20,210 nt of DNA. It comes from DATLYB01 sp964502525. GTDB lineage: Bacteria; Bacteroidota; Bacteroidia; Chitinophagales; CAIOSU01. Made by a program: the position numbers and the translations under genes. Numbering within the stretch: position 1 is the first letter of the stretch; each line of letters begins with the position of its first letter. Below are positions 15,221 through 20,210 of this stretch, one piece after another. Location of the stretch: contig CAZCXH010000083.1 in the NCBI GenBank assembly GCA_964502525.1, positions 1 through 20,210 of the forward strand. The letters are read 5' to 3'. A model generated the notes under the pieces. That model was not told the DNA's origin. It did no database searches and was given only the letters and a program-made list of their open reading frames with translations.

Positions 15221-15732
15221 AAATAGAATTTTCATTTTGGAAGATGATTCATTGTTGGCTGGGACTTCCTCTCCATTTGGAAAGGGACGGGCTGAGGCTC
15301 AGCGCGGGAGTGGCGGTATTGTGTTTTGCTTTTTCTTCCTGTTCCAGGGATGACCAGTCCTTGGACCCGGTTCCAAAAATCACGCTAAAAGAAATCGCGC
15401 CCACAACCGTGGTTCAATTTACGGACTCGATTAAAATAGTAATTGAGTACGAAGATGGTGACGGTGACGTGGGATACTGGAATCCGGATTCATTGGCGCT
15501 GTCCGTTCATGACCTGCGTCTTGCCAATGCTGATTTTTTCTATGTGCGTCCGCTGGCGCCCGACAGCAATGTAATTTCAATAAGCGGAACCATTCGCATC
15601 GGCATAAGGAATACATTCCTGCTGGGCAACGGGAATAAAGAAACGACCAATTACGAAATAAAACTGAAAGACCGGGCCGGGCATTGGAGTAATGCGGTAA
15701 TCACCCCTGAAGTGGCGATAAGGAGATTTTAG
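15217..15732 (+). CDS. Small lipoprotein with DGDGDVG loop and repeat-derived signal-peptide extension
   Basis: 171 aa. The start forms an ATGA overlap with the preceding stop, supporting translation from 15217. Residues 30-42 (hydrophobic run then FAFSSC) give a lipobox with Cys42, late for a lipoprotein: the n-region is about 29 residues. Residues 17-28 are encoded by a dispersed repeat (15265-15300), which explains the extension. The mature part has EYEDGDGDVGYW (78-89), an acidic loop common in Bacteroidota lipoproteins and possibly calcium-binding, then beta strands ending TPEVAIRRF. Family unknown. It is the last of the five envelope genes, 7 bases before the helicase gene. Confidence 0.65.
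   Translation: MKIEFSFWKMIHCWLGLPLHLERDGLRLSAGVAVLCFAFSSCSRDDQSLDPVPKITLKEIAPTTVVQFTDSIKIVIEYEDGDGDVGYWNPDSLALSVHDLRLANADFFYVRPLAPDSNVISISGTIRIGIRNTFLLGNGNKETTNYEIKLKDRAGHWSNAVITPEVAIRRF
15265..15300 (+). repeat. Dispersed C/G-rich repeat, copy B, inside a coding region
   Basis: It shares the CCTCTCCA-tt-TGGA core, the G-rich middle and the closing TGAGGC with copy A (1836-1869), with one single-base gap and a few substitutions. Here it is 36 bases, a multiple of three, and read in frame without a stop. Confidence 0.55.
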
Positions 15733-15739
15733 AGATAGC

Positions 15740-17479
15740 ATGAAACTAACCAACGAACAAATCTCGATAATCGAAAGCAGCGGCAACATTATGATAAACG
15801 CTGTTGCCGGCTCTGGAAAAACAACTACGCTAATTGAATATGCTAAGGCAAGAGAAGAGAAAGGAAGAACTCTTTATATCGCCTTCAATAAGTCGGTAAG
15901 GACCGAAGCAGAGAAGAAATTTGCTGAGAAGGGAGTTCGGAACATTCGGATTGAAACCGCTCATTCATTGGCATATGCTTACATGGTTAAGGGAACAAAA
16001 TATTCCGTTAAGAAAGAAGGCAGCTATAAAACACAGGAGATTGCGGAGAGGCTTAAACTTAACGGCTTCAAACAAAAACATACGGAGTATATATTAGCCA
16101 ACCATATCAAAAAATTCACCGCCTACTTCTGCAATAGCAGCAAATCGAAAGTTCAAGAGCTTAACTATACGGATGTGTTATCTGATGAAAAATCAAAGCA
16201 GTTTGCTGAAAATTTTAAAGATGAAATTCTTCGCTACACGCGGACATTTCTTGATAAAATGAACAAGGGGGAAATTGAGATCACGCATGATTTCTACTTA
16301 AAGAAATTTCAGCAACACTGCCCTCAATTACCCTTTGATTTTATCCTGTTTGATGAGGGACAAGATGCTTCTGAAGCTATGCTGGATGTGTTTTTGGCAC
16401 AACAAGCAACCAAAGTGATTGTTGGCGATGCCCACCAGCAGATATACGGGTGGCGTTATGCCGTCAACTCATTGGAAAAGGTGGATTATCCGGTCTTTCA
16501 TTTAAACAGCAGCTTCCGCTTCGATAATGAAATTGCTTCACTCGCTGCAAGGATATTAAAATGGAAAAACCATTATGCAGATAAAACCGAAAACGTGATT
16601 ATCAACGGATATGGAGAAGATGGTGAAACGACAACGAAAGCCGTAATAGCGCGAACAAACACCGCTTTGCTTATTAAAGCAATCGAACTTCTAATTGAAA
16701 AAAAAGAAATAGGGAAAATCTATTTCGAAGGAAGATTTGAAAGGTACGCGTATGCTGATGAAGGAGCGTCAATTTATGACGTTCTGAATTTGCAGATCGG
16801 GAAGCGACATCTTATCAAAGACAAGTTGATTGCTTCTATGCCGAATATGGAAGAATTGGAAGATTATATTGAAAAGACGGAGGACGCGCAATTAGCCTTG
16901 ATAGTGGAGATAGTAAAAAAGTACGGCAGGAACTTGCCCGGCTATATCAGGAAAATAAAAGAGAATCATCTTGAAAATGATGAGAAACAAAAAGCCGGGA
17001 TGATATTTTCCACCGTGCATCGCTGCAAAGGAATGGAGTATGATGAAGTGACATTGACCGGTGATTTCATGACAGAGGGAAAAGTAAAAGAACTGGTTGA
17101 AGAAATTGGCAAGGGAAAAATAAACGCTAACAAGCTATCGGAGGAAATTAATTTACTGTATGTTGCGGTCACCCGAACTAAGCAAAAGCTTAATATTCCG
17201 ATTGCGCTATTGCCGGTATCTAAAATCAATCCTGTTATCCCCGCTTCGGAAGATTTTGCAATTAAAGAATATGAACAAAAATATTCTGCTCAGAAAGCGC
17301 GTCTGAAAGTTAAAAATGCATATTCTCCCTGGACATTGGACGAAGATGACACGTTAACAGAAATGTTCTGTGAAAGGGTTTCGATCAAGGAGATTGCGAA
17401 AAACTTGGGCCGAAGTACAGGCTCGATAGCCTCAAGAATTGAAAAACTTGAGTTGAGAGAAATTTACGACATTGAATGA
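15740..17479 (+). CDS. UvrD/FBH1-like superfamily 1 DNA helicase with C-terminal HTH
   Basis: 579 aa. SF1A motifs in order: I AVAGSGKTTT (21-30), II FILFDEGQDAS (201-211; DEGQ rather than DEAQ or DExQ), III VIVGDAHQQIYGWR (227-240), IV SSFR (257-260), V FSTVHRCKGMEYDEV (423-437), VI LLYVAVTRTKQKL (472-484). IAFNKSVRTEAEKKF (47-61) and TAHSLAY (73-79) resemble eukaryotic and bacterial FBH1 helicases. From 529 a Myb/SANT-like or HTH segment follows (PWTLDEDDTLTEMF to GRSTGSIASRIEKLEL), likely DNA-binding. It probably unwinds DNA 3' to 5' in repair or recombination. Sampled lines at 16081, 16201 and 16861 contain 24, 19 and 23 G+C per 60 bases, against 30-34 in lines 13501, 15481 and 18841, suggesting a different origin from its neighbours. 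Despite the 7-base gap, I see no functional link to the envelope operon. Confidence 0.9.
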   Translation: MKLTNEQISIIESSGNIMINAVAGSGKTTTLIEYAKAREEKGRTLYIAFNKSVRTEAEKKFAEKGVRNIRIETAHSLAYAYMVKGTKYSVKKEGSYKTQEIAERLKLNGFKQKHTEYILANHIKKFTAYFCNSSKSKVQELNYTDVLSDEKSKQFAENFKDEILRYTRTFLDKMNKGEIEITHDFYLKKFQQHCPQLPFDFILFDEGQDASEAMLDVFLAQQATKVIVGDAHQQIYGWRYAVNSLEKVDYPVFHLNSSFRFDNEIASLAARILKWKNHYADKTENVIINGYGEDGETTTKAVIARTNTALLIKAIELLIEKKEIGKIYFEGRFERYAYADEGASIYDVLNLQIGKRHLIKDKLIASMPNMEELEDYIEKTEDAQLALIVEIVKKYGRNLPGYIRKIKENHLENDEKQKAGMIFSTVHRCKGMEYDEVTLTGDFMTEGKVKELVEEIGKGKINANKLSEEINLLYVAVTRTKQKLNIPIALLPVSKINPVIPASEDFAIKEYEQKYSAQKARLKVKNAYSPWTLDEDDTLTEMFCERVSIKEIAKNLGRSTGSIASRIEKLELREIYDIE

Positions 17480-17486
17480 AATCAGA

Positions 17487-20210
17487 ATGCTGCTTTCCTT
17501 CCGCCATGTTGCTCTTGCAGGTCTTATGCTATTCTCATTGAATCTCACTGCCCGGACCACCTTCAACATGGACAATATCACAACCAATGTTTGCGAAGGC
17601 ATTCTTCTCGACAGCGATAACGGGCAGCCATCCGGTCAGAATGCCGACCCTTACAACCATAATGAAAATTATGTATTTACCATTTGTGTTCCTGGTGCCG
17701 AAAATATCACCATTACCTTTTCCTCTTTCTGCACCGAGCATGTTAACGACTCGCTGAGGATATTTGACGGAGCTGATACCAACTCTCTTCAATTAGGCGT
17801 CACTTATTCGGGCAGTCCGTCCACCAATCCGGGAGGATTGCCTGAAACGCTGACCGCAGCGAGCGGCTGCATGACGCTGCATTTTGTTTCGGACGCGTCC
17901 ATCGCCTGTGACGGGTGGGAGGCATCGTGGATAGTGGAGGTGGAAGAGCCGGAGAATCCTACTTTCCTTCCAATTGCGAATCCAGCTTGTTTCAGCAATT
18001 CTCTCACGATAAGTTTAGACCGTCAGGTGCCATGCGACTCGATTTATCCGGGTGCGTTTTCTTTGACAGGGCCCAACGCACCGGTTATAATTAATGCGGT
18101 TCCGGTGAATTGCTCTGGCGGTGCCGCATCATCCATGCTGTTGACGCTAAGCCCCGCAATTAACCAAAGCGGAACATATAATCTTTCATTCACATCCTAT
18201 TTTCTCGATGCCTGCAATGACCTGTGGGATTTAACCGCTAACGGAATTTTTGTTGTCAATGATTGCCCGCTGGATGTTGAGATAATTGCTTCGGACGAAA
18301 ATGTCTGCCCGGGAGATTGCATTCAGTTGGAGGCGCAGGCAACGGGCGGCAGTGGAAGCTATTCCTATACCTGGTCGAACGGATTGCCGGCAACAGCAGG
18401 GCCGCATGACGTATGCCTCTCGGCTATCACCAGCTATTCAGTGACGGTTGATGATTCGGGTCCGGCTACCGCTTCAGTGGCATCCAAAACAATTTCAATG
18501 CTTCCGGTTCCGGTAATCACCAATCCTTCAGCGGATACAACGGTGTGCCAAAATTTTGTTTTGAATTTTACGGCTGTTCCACCGGGTGGAATCTGGCGGG
18601 GACCGGGATTGGCGGATGATGATTCGGTGACCGGTCGCCTCAGAGCTTGGCGCGCGGATTTAGGTTCCAATACCTATTATTACACCGATCTTAATGCAGG
18701 CTGCGAAGCGGGCGTGAACGTCAATGTGCTTCGGTTTTGGGATGGCGGCTGGCAGGCGGCATGTACCGGAGCTGCGCCTTTTGTGGTGCGTGGCGGAGTT
18801 CCTGCAGGCGGCTACTGGCTTGGGACAAGCATTGATTCATCAGGCTTGTTCACCCCTTCCATGCCAGGCGCCTATGATGTCACTTACTATGCGCCCAACG
18901 GCTGCAGCGGCACCAAGCGCGTGAACGTGGACAGCATCACCGTTCAGGGGAGTGATACCGTTTGCAGCACTTATCAGCCGTATTATGAATTATCATTCTC
19001 TCCGCTCGGAGGAGTTTGGACAGGCGCGGGAATCATCAACGATTTTTGGGGGCGTTTCGATCCGCGCATGGCAGGCGCTGGGTTACATACGCTTGCTTAT
19101 GCTATCGCAGGCGGATGTTCCGCATCGGTGAACTTGTTTGTAGAAGATATTAATGCTGGTAATGATATGGTTTCATGCCCATATCAAAATCCATTTGCAC
19201 TGCCTCCCGGAAATCCACCGGGAGGAACGTGGTCAGGAAATGGAATCATTGATTCCGTCAGTGGTGTTTACGACCCCGGTGTGATGGGGGGAAATTTTGA
19301 TGACGCGCTCATCTACAGCGCGGCAGGTTGCGCGGATACTCTCATTGTTTACGTGCGCGAAACGAATATTTATTATGACACGATCCGCATTTGCGAATAC
19401 TATCCAGCGGGAAAGCTGGAGATTGCGGAACCCTGGAACGGCACATGGTCGGGACCGGGGGTTACATCCGCTCCCTACCCGGGATTTTTTGATCCGCAGG
19501 CGGCTGGTCCCGGAGAGCATACGCTCTATTACACTGATAATAGTTGCACGGATAGCGTGGTTATTGTGATTATCCAGACACCCGTGATTCAGCCGGTGGC
19601 GGGGCTGTGCGTCAACTCATCGCCCGTGAACCTCTCCGCAACTCCGCCTGGCGGCTTTTGGTATCATTATTTGGGAAATGCCATCACCGATCCTATTGCG
19701 GGAACTTTTGATCCGCAGATTGCCGGCACCGGTCAGCATGCGGTGGTGTATGTGACGCTGCCCGATAGTTGCTTCAGCTATTATGTTGTCGGGGTGGACA
19801 CGATGGCGCAGGCAGCGCTGAGCGGGCTTGACGGATTTTATTGCTTCAAGGATACAAACATTCTGATGGACGGAAGTCCGGATGGCGGAACATATTCGGG
19901 AGCCGGATTGATTGATAGTTTCTTTAACCCATCGCTTGCCGGCCCCGGCTTTCATCAAATATCATACGCTTATGGAATCGGTGAATGCGCGGTGTCGGAT
20001 GATGTTGCAGTGATTGTTGGCGATTCGATCTCGGCATTTTCTGATTTCACAGATACGACCATTTGTTATGGAGATTTTGTTAATTTCTCCGTGAGTGCGG
20101 AAGGTGGTGCCGGTGAATATGATTTTATTTGGAACGGAGGTTTAAATCCCGGGCAATTTCAAACGGTCAATCCAGCCGTTGCCTCAAGCTATTCTGTAAC
20201 GGTATCTGAT
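17487..20210 (+). CDS. Large CUB plus Ig-like repeat surface adhesin, 5' part (runs off the window)
   Basis: 908 codons without a stop, continuing past the last base, so both length and C-terminus are unknown. Signal peptide 1-22 (MLLSFRHVALAGLMLF then LTA). Residues about 30-152 look like a CUB-like domain with paired cysteines (C36, C67, C82, C128, C141) and a closing GWEASW. Residues 263-325 resemble a SprB/PKD-like unit (GGSGSYSYTWSNG, SYSVTVDDSG), and a second begins near 866 (YDFIWNGG, SYSVTVSD). Between them are seven degenerate repeats of about 70 residues, near 366, 439, 508, 578, 650, 720 and 798, based on GGxWxGxG, then FDPxxAGxGxHxxxY and a terminal Cys. Such proteins are typically exported by T9SS and act in adhesion or gliding; the expected C-terminal sorting domain lies outside the window. 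It starts 7 bases after the helicase stop; an ATG at 17476 is in another frame. Confidence 0.85.
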   Translation, partial: MLLSFRHVALAGLMLFSLNLTARTTFNMDNITTNVCEGILLDSDNGQPSGQNADPYNHNENYVFTICVPGAENITITFSSFCTEHVNDSLRIFDGADTNSLQLGVTYSGSPSTNPGGLPETLTAASGCMTLHFVSDASIACDGWEASWIVEVEEPENPTFLPIANPACFSNSLTISLDRQVPCDSIYPGAFSLTGPNAPVIINAVPVNCSGGAASSMLLTLSPAINQSGTYNLSFTSYFLDACNDLWDLTANGIFVVNDCPLDVEIIASDENVCPGDCIQLEAQATGGSGSYSYTWSNGLPATAGPHDVCLSAITSYSVTVDDSGPATASVASKTISMLPVPVITNPSADTTVCQNFVLNFTAVPPGGIWRGPGLADDDSVTGRLRAWRADLGSNTYYYTDLNAGCEAGVNVNVLRFWDGGWQAACTGAAPFVVRGGVPAGGYWLGTSIDSSGLFTPSMPGAYDVTYYAPNGCSGTKRVNVDSITVQGSDTVCSTYQPYYELSFSPLGGVWTGAGIINDFWGRFDPRMAGAGLHTLAYAIAGGCSASVNLFVEDINAGNDMVSCPYQNPFALPPGNPPGGTWSGNGIIDSVSGVYDPGVMGGNFDDALIYSAAGCADTLIVYVRETNIYYDTIRICEYYPAGKLEIAEPWNGTWSGPGVTSAPYPGFFDPQAAGPGEHTLYYTDNSCTDSVVIVIIQTPVIQPVAGLCVNSSPVNLSATPPGGFWYHYLGNAITDPIAGTFDPQIAGTGQHAVVYVTLPDSCFSYYVVGVDTMAQAALSGLDGFYCFKDTNILMDGSPDGGTYSGAGLIDSFFNPSLAGPGFHQISYAYGIGECAVSDDVAVIVGDSISAFSDFTDTTICYGDFVNFSVSAEGGAGEYDFIWNGGLNPGQFQTVNPAVASSYSVTVSD

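Overview
The window looks like chromosomal DNA from a Bacteroidota bacterium, perhaps a non-Bacteroidia lineage such as Chitinophagia, Saprospiria or Cytophagia; I cannot place it further. The evidence is a C-terminal type IX secretion (T9SS) sorting domain on the first gene, a DUF4294 protein, the Bacteroidota-type EF-G paralogue, many small lipoproteins with Bacteroidota-like signal peptides, a CUB plus Ig-like repeat adhesin, and few Shine-Dalgarno sequences. No tRNA, rRNA, CRISPR array, integrase, transposase or phage gene was recognised.

Left part (1-7200). An AttH/CrtC-like secreted protein with a T9SS tail (+) is followed by a 420-base gap holding repeats. Two minus-strand genes follow in transcription order: an EF-G-like translational GTPase and, after a 445-base gap with a strong terminator and two inverted repeats, a cholesterol-oxidase-like GMC flavoprotein. 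Divergent from the GTPase gene is a lipoprotein with two EGF-like modules.

Middle part (7200-11400). A secreted DUF4294 protein (+) converges on, and overlaps by 24 bases, a two-gene minus-strand unit: gamma carbonic anhydrase, then a GT9 heptosyltransferase-like enzyme with a TTG start. Upstream of the anhydrase lies a 153-bp MITE-like element with 19-bp terminal inverted repeats and a 7-bp target duplication. A small lipoprotein and a stand-alone galactokinase follow on the plus strand.

Right part (11400-20210). This is the most interesting stretch. Five tightly packed plus-strand genes (11403-15732) encode only exported proteins: a lipoprotein with repeated R-x-P helical motifs, a second lipoprotein sharing that motif, a Tat-exported alkaline-phosphatase-superfamily (DUF1501-like) protein, a c-type cytochrome-like lipoprotein with a CX4CH haem motif, and a small lipoprotein. 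Two junctions are ATGA overlaps. The set resembles a split, lipid-anchored version of the DUF1549/PSCyt plus DUF1501 gene pairs of Planctomycetes. Its last gene has a dispersed intergenic repeat built into its signal peptide. An AT-rich FBH1/UvrD-like helicase with a C-terminal helix-turn-helix follows 7 bases later, and the window ends inside a very long gene (908 codons visible, no stop) for a CUB plus Ig-like repeat surface protein.
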